Shown here in pieces: positions 1 to 8,324 of a stretch of DNA of 64,000 nt. Each line of letters opens with the position of its first letter. Positions within the stretch are counted from its first letter, which is position 1. A model generated the notes under the pieces. It was not told the origin of the DNA. It saw nothing but the letters and a program-made list of their open reading frames with translations, and made no database searches. The stretch comes from Candidatus Nanopelagicaceae bacterium (lineage in GTDB: Bacteria; Actinomycetota; Actinomycetes; Nanopelagicales; Nanopelagicaceae), in NCBI GenBank assembly GCA_009694285.1, contig SHVK01000003.1, positions 1-64,000 on the forward strand, given 5' to 3'. Both the position numbers and the translations under genes were made by a program.

Positions 1-347
1 CTACCCATTGAGTTAACTGCCTCAATAATTTCACTTTCATCAGCGATTCCAACTAAAGCATAAAAATCTGATAACGCTACAAGCATCTCCGGTTTATGAT
101 TTGCATCTGAGAATAGTTCAGGGGTTTTATTTACTTGAGATTTATTTGGATGAACTTGCAAAGACAAACTCTCTGCTACTGCCAAAATTTTTGCTAGAAC
201 TGGGAGGCTTCCATTTGGAAAATCTCCAAACCACAACTCTGCTTCAGGCTGCCTACTATTTTCAGCTCCCCGATTGCCCGCTAATACTGAATAAGATCCC
301 CAGGCATAAGTTTTCACAACTCCGTTAAGTTGTTTAATTTCACTCAT
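1..347 (-). CDS. manA: Mannose-6-phosphate isomerase, class I (N-terminal part; runs off the left edge)
   Basis: Interconverts fructose-6-phosphate and mannose-6-phosphate, the first step towards GDP-mannose. I translated the minus strand from the ATG at 345-347. The N-terminus reads MSEIKQLNGVVKTYAWGS, followed by ELWFGDFP, SLQVHPNK and NHKPEM, which are the hallmark type I PMI segments. The Q and H of the QVHPNK segment belong to the zinc site in the family. About 115 residues are visible and the C-terminal two thirds lie outside the window. It is the last visible gene of a minus-strand run DUF3499, manB, Trm112-like, manA. A TATAAA hexamer six bases before the ATG could be a leaderless -10, but it lacks the final T. 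Confidence 0.93.
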   Translation of the reverse strand, partial: MSEIKQLNGVVKTYAWGSYSVLAGNRGAENSRQPEAELWFGDFPNGSLPVLAKILAVAESLSLQVHPNKSQVNKTPELFSDANHKPEMLVALSDFYALVGIADESEIIEAVNSMG

Positions 348-364
348 CTCAGATTTATACCTAA

Positions 365-526
365 TTAACGTTTTCGCGCTTGATCAATAAGTAAAACTGG
401 TATTCCATCTTGAATTGGATAAGCAAGCGGACATTTCACGCAAAGTAATTCAGAATTAATCTCCTCTAGAGGGGCGTGACACTCAGGACAAGCTAGCACC
501 GCTAATATCTTTTGATCGATACTCAT
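365..526 (-). CDS. Trm112 family zinc-ribbon protein
   Basis: A 53-residue protein starting MSIDQKILAVLACPECHAPL. The pattern CPEC (residues 13-16) and CVKC (29-32), followed by YPIQDGIPVLL, is the Trm112/UPF0434 fold, a zinc ribbon that binds and activates methyltransferases. The bacterial members are poorly characterised. It lies between manB and manA, a position where Trm112-like genes are commonly seen in actinobacteria. The stop is 17 bases before the manA start, so the two are probably co-transcribed. The partner methyltransferase, if there is one, is not evident here. Confidence 0.88.
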   Translation of the reverse strand: MSIDQKILAVLACPECHAPLEEINSELLCVKCPLAYPIQDGIPVLLIDQARKR

Positions 527-567
527 TTACTCATCCCGTTCTACTTGTTTAATTAACTTACTTGAAC

Positions 568-1947
568 TTACTTTAAACTAGCAATCAATTCCAAAACCTC
601 GTCCCGGATAGAGACCATTATTGCACCAGTGTCCCCCTCAACGTTTAACCGTAGAAGTGGTTCTGTATTTGACCCTCTTAAGTTAAACCACCATTTTTCA
701 GTAATGACCATTAACCCATCCAACTCATCAATTTCTAACAGATCAGCATGATTGAGATAATGGGATTTAATTTTTGAAATAACTGCTTGGATATCAGGAA
801 CTTTGGTGTTTATTTCTCCACTTTGCACATATTTTGCATATGGTGCCAATAGTTGCGACAAAGTTGTTCCCTGCTTTGCAGATCCAAGAGCTGCCAATGT
901 ATGAAGAGCAGCTAATGCTCCCGAGTCGGCGCCCCAAAACTCCTCAAAATAGAAGTGGCCGGAGTGCTCCCCAGCAAAGACCGCGCCAGATTCAGCCATC
1001 ATCGCCTTAATAAATGAGTGACCGACTCGACTACGAAGTGGAGTGCCACCGTTAGCTGAAATTACCTCTGGAACTATTCGTGATGAAATTAGGCTATAAA
1101 TAACCTTCGCTCCTGGATGTTTAGCAATTTCGCGTTGTGCAATGAGGGCACTTAATAAAGATGGATCAACGACATCCCCTTTTTCATCCACTAAGAAACA
1201 GCGGTCAGCATCTCCATCAAATGCAAGACCTAAATCTGCCTGGTTTGATCGCACGCTAGCCTGCAAATCAACCAAATTGGCGGCATCAATGGGATTCGCC
1301 TCATGATTTGGAAAAGATCCATCCAATTCAAAAAACATTGGAATAACCTCTATTGGCAAATTAGCAAAAATTTTCGGAGCCGTATGCCCGGCCATTCCAT
1401 TTCCTGCATCAATAACAACTTTTAAGGGTTTAATGTTTCGGCAATCAACTAAGTCATTTAAGAATTTTGCATATTCGACTAGCAAATCTTGAGAAATAAC
1501 TTTGCCTTTTTTGTCTTTATCTGAATTTGCATAATTTCCACTTAATAAAACGTCACGAATGAAATTTAAACCAGAATCTCGACCGATTGGTTTAGCAAAT
1601 GCCTGGGCCATCTTAATTCCATTGTAAGGGGCCGGATTATGACTTGCGGTAAACATTGCTCCAGGCATTTTTAATCTACCGGTAGCAAAATAAAGTTGAT
1701 CTGTTGAAGAAAGACCAATATTAATTACATCAGTTCCTTGTAAATTTACTCCCTCGCTAAATGCCCTTACTAATTCGGGAGATGAAGGTCGCATATCGTG
1801 ACCAACTACAATGCATTCACTTTTCACTAGCATTGCAAATGCTTGACCAACATCAAAAACAAAATCTGGAGTTAAATAATTTTCTACTAGGCCTCGGACG
1901 TCGTATGCTTTTATAATCTGGTCGATGAAACTTAATTCATATTTCAT
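568..1947 (-). CDS. manB: Phosphomannomutase/phosphoglucomutase
   Basis: Converts mannose-6-phosphate to mannose-1-phosphate (or the glucose equivalents) through a phosphoserine enzyme. It is 459 aa from the ATG at 1945-1947 (MKYELSFIDQIIKAYDVRG). The alpha-D-phosphohexomutase signatures are present in order: the phosphoserine loop TASHNP, the Mg-binding DGDADR, the sugar-binding GEHSGH and the phosphate-binding RGSNTEPLLR near the C-terminus. The reading frame is open for 15 more codons upstream, but that stretch does not resemble the family and would overlap the DUF3499 stop, so the internal ATG is preferred. It belongs to the GDP-mannose gene set with manA and the nucleotidyltransferase at 7257. 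Confidence 0.95.
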   Translation of the reverse strand: MKYELSFIDQIIKAYDVRGLVENYLTPDFVFDVGQAFAMLVKSECIVVGHDMRPSSPELVRAFSEGVNLQGTDVINIGLSSTDQLYFATGRLKMPGAMFTASHNPAPYNGIKMAQAFAKPIGRDSGLNFIRDVLLSGNYANSDKDKKGKVISQDLLVEYAKFLNDLVDCRNIKPLKVVIDAGNGMAGHTAPKIFANLPIEVIPMFFELDGSFPNHEANPIDAANLVDLQASVRSNQADLGLAFDGDADRCFLVDEKGDVVDPSLLSALIAQREIAKHPGAKVIYSLISSRIVPEVISANGGTPLRSRVGHSFIKAMMAESGAVFAGEHSGHFYFEEFWGADSGALAALHTLAALGSAKQGTTLSQLLAPYAKYVQSGEINTKVPDIQAVISKIKSHYLNHADLLEIDELDGLMVITEKWWFNLRGSNTEPLLRLNVEGDTGAIMVSIRDEVLELIASLK

Positions 1948-1951
1948 AACT

Positions 1952-2347
1952 TTAATCCGATGGGAGTGCGCGCAAATGTCCTCGACGGCCAAGTGATGGA
2001 TGAATCACTTCTTTTTGCGGCGAAGCCACACTGCGCACTGCTTCAGCAATCGCAAGTAGATCATCATGAGTTGGGCCAGTTGAATACTCTTCCGCCGCTA
2101 ATTTAATTAACTCCCATCCACGTGGTGGGGTCAGTTTTTCTCCATGAACATGGCAAAGGTCATAATTATGTGGTTCGGCAAATGTTGCTAGCGGTCCCAG
2201 AACTACTGTTGAATCTGCATAGATATAAGTCAAAGTCGAGACTGCTGGTTCACTACATCCCATTTTGGCGCAGCGTCGCACAGATGGTCTAGATGGGCGC
2301 GAAGAGCGAGTCGGCACAGTCGGCACAGTGGGATCAGTACGAGACAT
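1952..2347 (-). CDS. DUF3499 family protein
   Basis: A 131-aa actinobacterial protein of unknown function. The core matches DUF3499: RRCAKMGCSEPAVSTLTY, then YADSTVVLGPLA and EPHNYDLCHVHGEKLTPPRGWE. The conserved Cys and His residues suggest metal binding, and homologues are sometimes labelled metallopeptidase without evidence. The N-terminus carries a short repetitive extension (TVPTVPT, RSSRPSRPS) encoded by 9-bp repeats. A TACCTT hexamer at 2354-2359 ends six bases before the ATG and there is no Shine-Dalgarno sequence, which suggests a leaderless transcript that also carries manB, the Trm112-like gene and manA. Confidence 0.9.
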   Translation of the reverse strand: MSRTDPTVPTVPTRSSRPSRPSVRRCAKMGCSEPAVSTLTYIYADSTVVLGPLATFAEPHNYDLCHVHGEKLTPPRGWELIKLAAEEYSTGPTHDDLLAIAEAVRSVASPQKEVIHPSLGRRGHLRALPSD

Positions 2348-2353
2348 GTCTAT

Positions 2354-2359
2354 AAGGTA
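2354..2359 (-). promoter_or_regulatory. Leaderless-type -10 (TACCTT) for the DUF3499-manB-manA run
   Basis: On the minus strand TACCTT is followed by six bases and then the ATG of the DUF3499 gene. No purine-rich ribosome site lies between. This matches the TANNNT -10 spacing expected when transcription begins at the start codon. No recognisable -35 is seen. Confidence 0.55.
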
Positions 2360-2409
2360 GTCGTTTTAATTAAGAGAGTTTGGGATTGGCGCGATAAATA
2401 AAGTTAAAA

Positions 2410-3735
2410 TTATTTTCTTGGAGTCAAAACTTCGCTATCTGAAATTGGAAGTGCCGAGCGCTCAATTGCCGTAACTGGCCTAATCGCCATTACTGAGACT
2501 CCTTGAGAATCCAACACTGAAAAACTCGCATATACCGGTTTAGCCCCAGGAATTATTCGAATTGAGATTATATTGGCCGGGATTTTCCACGTATCGATTC
2601 CAGCCAAATTTTTCCGAGTTACTTTCTTCCGATTACTTGTTGTTTCTACAACTACAGAATTCTCTTCTGTATAAACATTAAGATTCATACCAATCGCAGG
2701 CACAGTTATTGCTTCGATAGTTTGAGCGTTAATTGCTTCACTTCCAGAACTCCAAGCGAAATCAGAGAGTGATCCCTTTACGCTCGAAAAAACTGATGCA
2801 ATTATTGGTTCGGTTGCATCAATCTGCAAAGCAAAAAATCTGCCTGAAGGTAAAGATGAGAATGGGAGTTGGACAACTTTGCCAGCAGGAACTCTTAACT
2901 CTGCTAAACCGACAGGTGAGTAAACCCCAGATTTTGCTAAATAAGTAACTTTCACTACGGCATCTGCTTCCCCTGGTACGAGTAACCGTAGAAATTGTGA
3001 GTCAACCTTTTGAGTTTTACTTTTTCCAATCACCGAAGTGACAAATACTTTCTTATTTGGTGCCGCAGTTGGTGTAACGAAATCTCCACCTAATTTTGCA
3101 AGTCCTTTTTTCCGCTCATCAAACAAAACAGCTGAAAATCTTCCAGCTCTAGCAATTAAATGAAAAGCTAAAAACTTTTTATTAGTAATCAATGAGTTTA
3201 GTTGGACTATTCGGGTGCTCTGTGCTGAAATGACTAAACTTTGATTACTTTCTTTCCCATCTTCGCTCCAAATTTCTAAATCTATAACCGCTTTGCTTCG
3301 ATTTGGATTTACAAATTGAAAATATCCAATACTGGAGATCGTAGACATTCCACCCAAAACCCATTTTTCGCTGATTGCCGGTGTGCACTGAGCCAGAGCG
3401 ATCCAACTTTGCGGTTTTACAGATACTACTAGAGGGCTTGCACCCAACCCTTCTATCTCTTTTGCATAACTCCCCATACTGATGGAAGAAGTTTTTAGGG
3501 TTTTAAATTTCCTTTCTCCCTTTTTTACAGTTACTACCCCCCGCTTTTTGGCCGATAGGTACACAACCGAATTAACTCCAGAAGGTTCTGATGGGCAAAT
3601 CGTTGGTGAAATATTTTCGCTATATTTTCTGATCTCTGGCTTTGCCGAAAGAAGTTGCGAAAGAAGTACGATAAAAATAGCCGCAATTGCAATCGTTTGC
3701 AGCCGGTTGGTCCTTATTTCCTTGAGTTTAATCAT
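2410..3735 (-). CDS. DUF5719 family protein, secreted or membrane-anchored
   Basis: A 441-aa protein with one hydrophobic segment near residues 13-30 (IAIAAIFIVLLSQLL) that acts as a signal peptide or anchor. The rest looks like beta-rich extracytoplasmic sequence. Its position directly after a giant GT2 glycosyltransferase and near DUF3499 and whiB, together with segments such as GGDFVTPTAAPNKKVFVTSVIG, fits DUF5719, an uncharacterised actinobacterial family. The ATG overlaps the glycosyltransferase stop (ATGA, 3732-3735), indicating translational coupling and a probable shared role in envelope glycan assembly. The function is unknown. Confidence 0.8.
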   Translation of the reverse strand: MIKLKEIRTNRLQTIAIAAIFIVLLSQLLSAKPEIRKYSENISPTICPSEPSGVNSVVYLSAKKRGVVTVKKGERKFKTLKTSSISMGSYAKEIEGLGASPLVVSVKPQSWIALAQCTPAISEKWVLGGMSTISSIGYFQFVNPNRSKAVIDLEIWSEDGKESNQSLVISAQSTRIVQLNSLITNKKFLAFHLIARAGRFSAVLFDERKKGLAKLGGDFVTPTAAPNKKVFVTSVIGKSKTQKVDSQFLRLLVPGEADAVVKVTYLAKSGVYSPVGLAELRVPAGKVVQLPFSSLPSGRFFALQIDATEPIIASVFSSVKGSLSDFAWSSGSEAINAQTIEAITVPAIGMNLNVYTEENSVVVETTSNRKKVTRKNLAGIDTWKIPANIISIRIIPGAKPVYASFSVLDSQGVSVMAIRPVTAIERSALPISDSEVLTPRK

Positions 3736-6700
3736 CTGGCTAACTCAATATCTGATAGTTCTGATCTCTTTCTTCCGCGTGGAAGGGCAAAAAATATGAT
3801 TAACCCAATTGTCAATAATTGTAAGGAAATTCCGGCTCTCTGCAGCGGTCCATCATGTATTAACAATGCATCACCGGGGGCTTCGACTTTAAATTTTGTT
3901 AACCCCTCTCCCGTTTTTTCTGCTTTTACAAACTGCCCATCCACCACCAATCGCCAACCATCACTAAAACGCTCTGCAAGTAAGACCTCGCCGGCCTTTG
4001 GAATTTTAAAATTTGCTGAAATTCGATTAGATGCAAGTGCAATTGGCTCTGCGTCAGCGCTAATAAATTTCACCCGAGCAGAATTTCCGGCTATCTTCCA
4101 AAGCACTCCATCTTTTGTGGCCGATAATCTTACTAATCCCCCTACACCATCTATTTTGCGTGCTACTTCTTTGTCCACTGGCTCATTTAAGAAAATATAT
4201 CTAACGCCATAATTTGCTAGTTGTTCTGTTGGTTGTTCTCCTGCACCATCAACAATTTCTGAAACGATTTTAGAAATAACTGGTTCCTCTTTATACATTA
4301 AATCCATTTCACCAAAATAAAGATCACGCTCTCGCAACAAAGCGTATGAAACGCTGGTGCCAAGATCAGTTTGTTGGCTTTGTAATATTAAAGTTCGAGA
4401 TCTTTCTTCCCCGGCAGTAGCAGCTGCTACGAAAGGTGGAATTATTTGCAAGTTTCCGGCTCGTGTCGGGCTATCAGCTCCGGGCAAAATCCACCAAACC
4501 GAAAGTGCGAGTGTGGAATAAATTGCAACAGTTGAAAGAATTACAGTTGAGATGTGTCTATATCCGAAATTTGAGTTTTGTAATCGGTAGACCAAGCCAT
4601 TTAGCATTGTGGTTAGTGCAAATATGCCAAAAAAATTGGCTAAGACCAAGAAAGCCCCCGGCCAAACTCTGGCTTGCAATGAATCTCCATTTGCATGTAT
4701 TGCAATCGCCATAAGAATTGCACTAAAACTAGTTGAAAGTAAAGTAAATCCACCTAACAGGACTGCATGTGAAGAGCGGAGTGCAATTAAGCCCACTAAA
4801 GCCACTATCCCTAAAATAAATATTGGTGGCGATCCTATGCCGCCGGGATTACCGATTAAGACTTGCCATGGTTGGCCGACTTCATTGCTAATTCCACTTT
4901 CCATTAGCCACTTGGTGGGATGCATGAGTGCATTAGTAGACCAAGGGGCAAGCGCTCCGATGCTTGCAAAAGTTACTACCCCGAATTTTTGAAGACGTTC
5001 ATAAAAAATATTTGAACGCCATTTTGAATTAAGGATCAAGAAAATCATTGAACCTAAGCCAATTATGAAAAATGGTGGGCTAAATGAAACTAATAATGCA
5101 AACAGACCACTTAAAAATGCAATTCTTCTCCAGCGTAAATTTTCAGGATTATGTATCTGTCTTGCACTGATTGCACACAGCGGTAAAAATATTATAAAAA
5201 GCAAAGTACCGATCCGACCTGTAGAAATTGAAGTAATCATTAATGGATTCAATGCAAAAAGTAATGCTCCAAGTGCAGAGTTTCCTTTTGATAAATTTCG
5301 ATCTCTTAGAAATGCAAAAAAAGATGCTGCTGCTAATACTGGGCCAAATAAAAATATGATCGTTACCAGTAGGGATACGTTTCCAAAAGTAATAAGCGAA
5401 AGAAATGACAACAGCGGAAGTATTGGTAATGCTGGAGTGTTTGTACCTAGAGCTACTGCATGCCAAGAATCGCTGTAGATCCTCATTAATTCACTAGCGC
5501 TTGTAGGCATCTGAAGTAATGTTCCACCAGATATTTCTCCAAGTCGGTTTCTTCCAGCTATTAATGAGATAAAAGTTAATGAAATTAAAAGTATTGGAAG
5601 CGGCCTAATTAAAAGACGCAAAGATTTAGGTTGACTTTCAGAGTCCACTAAATCCGCATCATCATTTATCGGTTCGGTAATCACCGTAGTGGGTGTGCTA
5701 TCAGTGCGTCTCAATACCAAATCGCGCAAATTTTCTAATGGAATAATCACCTGATCTCGCCACGGAGCAAGGAATGGTCGCACAACTCGGGATGGAAGCA
5801 ACCGGGTTAACTTGCGGCGTTTTCTAGCTTTTCTAAGAATATCTAGGCGCGAAAAATTAAGCGCAATCGCGGCAATCTCATCTAATGCGTATCCAGGTAA
5901 TTTTGCTAATAGGTAACCTGTCGCTCTTAAAATTGCGGTAAATAGCAACCGAAGTGAAATCCACGGCAAAATCCATCGTGGTGCATTAACTAAAAGTACG
6001 TAAGCTGCATGTCTGCGATCTAACAGATGTGGTCGATGAAGTGGTGCACCTTCTACATCAACTTCGCGCCGTTCTGTTGCGGCGGCTTCGGCATGGTAAA
6101 CAACTGAATCGGTTACACAAATAACTGAATATCCAGCAACATGTGCGCGCCAACCAAGGTCGATATCATCTCTAAACAAAGTTAGATGTTGATCGAATCC
6201 GCCTAACTCCTCAAAGAGGTCTCGGCGAATTAGAGCACCCGCGGTACTGACTGAAAGTACATTTCGAATTCCATCATGTTGACCTTGATCTCTTTCGCGC
6301 GGTTCAAGGCCAGTCCAACGCGCGCCATTTACTCCAATACTTATTCCAACTTCTAATAAATGACCGCGGTCCTTCCAACCACAAATCTTTGGGCCTGCAA
6401 TACCGACCTGCGGGCGTTGGCTTACCGCTTCAAGTAATGCGGCGAGCGCACCTGGAGCAGGAGCGCAATCATCATGCAATAACCAGAGCCACTCATCTGA
6501 GCCGTCACCGCAGTCACCACCGCTTTTGCTGCCAATCTCAGGGAGAGTTTCAACTGCGATCGCGACGGCTTCACCAAAACCACGTTCACGCTCTAACTCA
6601 ATTAACGGCAAGCCAGAGTTGGTAATTAATTGACGTGAAGAATCCAATGATCCGGTATCTGCTACAACTACTTGATTTGCTGGTCTGGTTTGTGAAGAGA

Positions 6701-6821
6701 TCGCAGCCACAACCTCAGGAAGCCAGCGGGCACCATCATGGGTTACCAAAATCGCGGTAACAGTTAAATCTGGATAAGTCTTATCTGGTTCGGGCGCCAG
6801 TAGCCCCTCTGGAGTACTCAT
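3732..6821 (-). CDS. Large membrane glycosyltransferase, GT2 N-terminal domain plus multi-TM C-terminal part
   Basis: A 1029-aa protein. Residues about 20-300 form a GT-A family 2 domain: VTAILVTHDGARWLPEVV, the nucleotide-binding ADTGSLDSS, the metal-site region LHDDCAPAPG and FRDDIDLGWRAHVAGY. After residue 300 there is a basic linker and then many hydrophobic helices (about a dozen, residues 400-780), a periplasm-like segment and a final TM at the C-terminus. Together with DUF5719 it probably builds or exports a cell-envelope glycan; donor and acceptor cannot be told from sequence. AAGGTGG nine bases before the ATG is a good Shine-Dalgarno sequence. The next gene upstream is whiB. Confidence 0.85.
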   Translation of the reverse strand: MSTPEGLLAPEPDKTYPDLTVTAILVTHDGARWLPEVVAAISSQTRPANQVVVADTGSLDSSRQLITNSGLPLIELERERGFGEAVAIAVETLPEIGSKSGGDCGDGSDEWLWLLHDDCAPAPGALAALLEAVSQRPQVGIAGPKICGWKDRGHLLEVGISIGVNGARWTGLEPRERDQGQHDGIRNVLSVSTAGALIRRDLFEELGGFDQHLTLFRDDIDLGWRAHVAGYSVICVTDSVVYHAEAAATERREVDVEGAPLHRPHLLDRRHAAYVLLVNAPRWILPWISLRLLFTAILRATGYLLAKLPGYALDEIAAIALNFSRLDILRKARKRRKLTRLLPSRVVRPFLAPWRDQVIIPLENLRDLVLRRTDSTPTTVITEPINDDADLVDSESQPKSLRLLIRPLPILLISLTFISLIAGRNRLGEISGGTLLQMPTSASELMRIYSDSWHAVALGTNTPALPILPLLSFLSLITFGNVSLLVTIIFLFGPVLAAASFFAFLRDRNLSKGNSALGALLFALNPLMITSISTGRIGTLLFIIFLPLCAISARQIHNPENLRWRRIAFLSGLFALLVSFSPPFFIIGLGSMIFLILNSKWRSNIFYERLQKFGVVTFASIGALAPWSTNALMHPTKWLMESGISNEVGQPWQVLIGNPGGIGSPPIFILGIVALVGLIALRSSHAVLLGGFTLLSTSFSAILMAIAIHANGDSLQARVWPGAFLVLANFFGIFALTTMLNGLVYRLQNSNFGYRHISTVILSTVAIYSTLALSVWWILPGADSPTRAGNLQIIPPFVAAATAGEERSRTLILQSQQTDLGTSVSYALLRERDLYFGEMDLMYKEEPVISKIVSEIVDGAGEQPTEQLANYGVRYIFLNEPVDKEVARKIDGVGGLVRLSATKDGVLWKIAGNSARVKFISADAEPIALASNRISANFKIPKAGEVLLAERFSDGWRLVVDGQFVKAEKTGEGLTKFKVEAPGDALLIHDGPLQRAGISLQLLTIGLIIFFALPRGRKRSELSDIELAR

Positions 6822-6880
6822 AACAACCCCACCTTACGGTGCTGGCTTACTGTGCGGTAATCAGAACAGCGAGCCCAATA

Positions 6881-7147
6881 TTAAGCTGGACGGCGCTTAA
6901 GCCGGCGTCTTTCCCGCTCAGATAGACCGCCCCAGATCCCAAAACGCTCATCATGAGCGAGGGCATATTCAAGGCATTCGGTACGGACTTCACAGGAGAG
7001 ACAGACCCGCTTTGCTTCACGGGTTGAGCCTCCTTTTTCCGGAAAGAAAGCTTCAGGGTCAGTCTCGGCACATAGTGCGCGCTCCTGCCAACCTAGTTCA
7101 ACTGAATCATTATTGGCATCTCCCGAGATTGAAAGTAGTTGCGCCAT
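6881..7147 (-). CDS. WhiB family iron-sulfur transcriptional regulator (WhiB2/WhmD-like)
   Basis: An 88-aa Wbl protein. It has four cysteines in the family pattern (ALC, then VCLSC and TEC as CxxCx5C) that would hold a [4Fe-4S] cluster, then the GIWGG turn and a basic C-terminal tail (ERRRLKRRPA) for DNA or sigma-factor contact. Synteny with manB and DUF3499 and the sequence suggest the WhiB2/WhmD group, which governs septation in mycobacteria and streptomycetes. The start was set at the ATG at 7145-7147, preceded by AAGGGGA. The longer open frame would run through the promoter. It has a canonical promoter with a palindrome (see separate entries). Confidence 0.93.
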   Translation of the reverse strand: MAQLLSISGDANNDSVELGWQERALCAETDPEAFFPEKGGSTREAKRVCLSCEVRTECLEYALAHDERFGIWGGLSERERRRLKRRPA

Positions 7148-7196
7148 AGCTAATCCCCTTAAAGTTTTGCCCACGGTAAATGAGCAACTAAGGATA

Positions 7197-7225
7197 ATTA
7201 CACGCGTGTAACTCTCTTTCGTCAA
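7197..7225 (-). promoter_or_regulatory. whiB promoter (-35 TTGACG, 17-bp spacer, -10 TGTAAT)
   Basis: On the minus strand TTGACG (7220-7225) and TGTAAT (7197-7202) are separated by exactly 17 bases. This is the best sigma-70-type promoter in the window. It leaves a 5' leader of roughly 40 bases containing an AAGGGGA ribosome site before the ATG at 7147. This contrasts with the many leaderless-type starts elsewhere. Confidence 0.7.
7198..7211. promoter_or_regulatory. 14-bp perfect palindrome TTACACGCGTGTAA in the whiB promoter
   Basis: A perfect dyad (TTACACG/CGTGTAA) covering most of the whiB -10 and the adjacent spacer. Its placement is that of a repressor or autoregulatory operator. The protein that would bind is unknown; WhiB itself or a TetR/GntR-type dimer are possibilities. 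Confidence 0.5.
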
Positions 7226-7256
7226 GTCGGAATGGTGCGAATTTGAGGATCAATAT

Positions 7257-8321
7257 TTAAAAAAGCGAGATTTCTTGCCGCAAAATCGTATTTTCGGCGA
7301 TTTTTTCCCCATCTGCTAGGACAGATCCAAATATTTGGGCAGAATCTCCGACTTTTACCAAGCGCCCTAAAATTGAATTTTTAATTTGGGAGTTGGCAGC
7401 AATTTGTGATCCCGAACTAATTATCGAGCCGAAAATTTCGACACCTGCTGCTACGGTAACCAAATCTCCGATAGTCGTTCCACCGGAAATTTTTGCGGTT
7501 GCATCGATTGTGGCAGTTGGTGAAATTACGCAATCCTTAATTTGATTTACAACAGCAGGTGATGAGATTTTCCTAAGTACTAAATCACGCGATGCGGTTA
7601 GCAATGCCTGCGGAGTACCAACATCTAGCCAATAAGAGTTATCGATGAAGCCACGGATATTTGCGCCACTTTTTAACAGCTGTGGAAAAGTTTCGCGTTC
7701 GACGCTCACTACTTTGTTTGCCGGAATTTGATCAATTATTGACCGTTTAAATATATAACAACCAGCATTTATTAAATCAGTAACCGGATTTTCCATTTTT
7801 TCCAGAAAATCCAAAACTTGTCCAGATTGATCACACGGCACGCAGCCATAAGCCCGGGCATCTTTTACTTGAGTTAAGTACAAAGTTACATCAGCATCTG
7901 AATTTTCATGAGCCTTAATTTGACCAGGCAAATCATGACCACTCAGGACATCGCCATTAAAAATCACTACAGCCGAATTTGGTGGACCCGAAAGGAATTC
8001 CGCCGCATTTCGAATCGCCCCACCTGTACCCAAAGCGCTTTCTTCAACTGCATAAATCAATTCCACTCCAAAATCTGATCCATCACCAAAATAATCAGTA
8101 AAAGTTTGCGCTAAATAAGATGTTGCCAAAATAATTTTATTTATCCCGGCGGCTTGAGCTTGCGCGACCTGGTGGGCGATAAAAGGCACCCCGCCAACCG
8201 GAAGCATCGGTTTGGCAATCGCATCAGTTAGTGGAGCTAATCGAGTACCTCGACCACCCACAAGTAAAATTGCTTCACCTTTTTTATCGCTTTTATCGCT
8301 TTTATCGCTTTTATCGCTCAT
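7257..8321 (-). CDS. Sugar nucleotidyltransferase (mannose-1-phosphate guanylyltransferase/NDP-sugar synthase)
   Basis: A 354-aa protein with an N-terminal nucleotidyltransferase domain: the activating loop ILLVGGRGTRLAPLTDAIAKPMLPVGG, FNGDVLSG for metal binding and YWLDVGTP. A C-terminal left-handed beta-helix follows (hexapeptide-like repeats, about 270-345). It probably makes GDP-mannose with manA and manB, although glucose-1-phosphate specificity cannot be excluded. The N-terminus is unusual: after the first Met come four SDK tripeptides encoded by four perfect 9-bp repeats. The stop of dapC is four bases upstream, so translation is probably coupled to the fdxA-dapC transcript. Confidence 0.88.
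   Translation of the reverse strand: MSDKSDKSDKSDKKGEAILLVGGRGTRLAPLTDAIAKPMLPVGGVPFIAHQVAQAQAAGINKIILATSYLAQTFTDYFGDGSDFGVELIYAVEESALGTGGAIRNAAEFLSGPPNSAVVIFNGDVLSGHDLPGQIKAHENSDADVTLYLTQVKDARAYGCVPCDQSGQVLDFLEKMENPVTDLINAGCYIFKRSIIDQIPANKVVSVERETFPQLLKSGANIRGFIDNSYWLDVGTPQALLTASRDLVLRKISSPAVVNQIKDCVISPTATIDATAKISGGTTIGDLVTVAAGVEIFGSIISSGSQIAANSQIKNSILGRLVKVGDSAQIFGSVLADGEKIAENTILRQEISLF
8283..8318. repeat. Four perfect 9-bp tandem repeats (TTTATCGCT) at the nucleotidyltransferase N-terminus
   Basis: Units at 8283, 8292, 8301 and 8310 are identical. They encode the tripeptide SDK on the minus strand immediately after the start codon. They keep frame, so copy-number change would alter only tail length. 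Confidence 0.9.
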
Positions 8322-8324
8322 AAA

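Noticed and set aside
3655-4212. A 185-codon plus-strand open frame
   Set aside because: Antisense to the GT2 and DUF5719 genes, no ribosome site and no domain.
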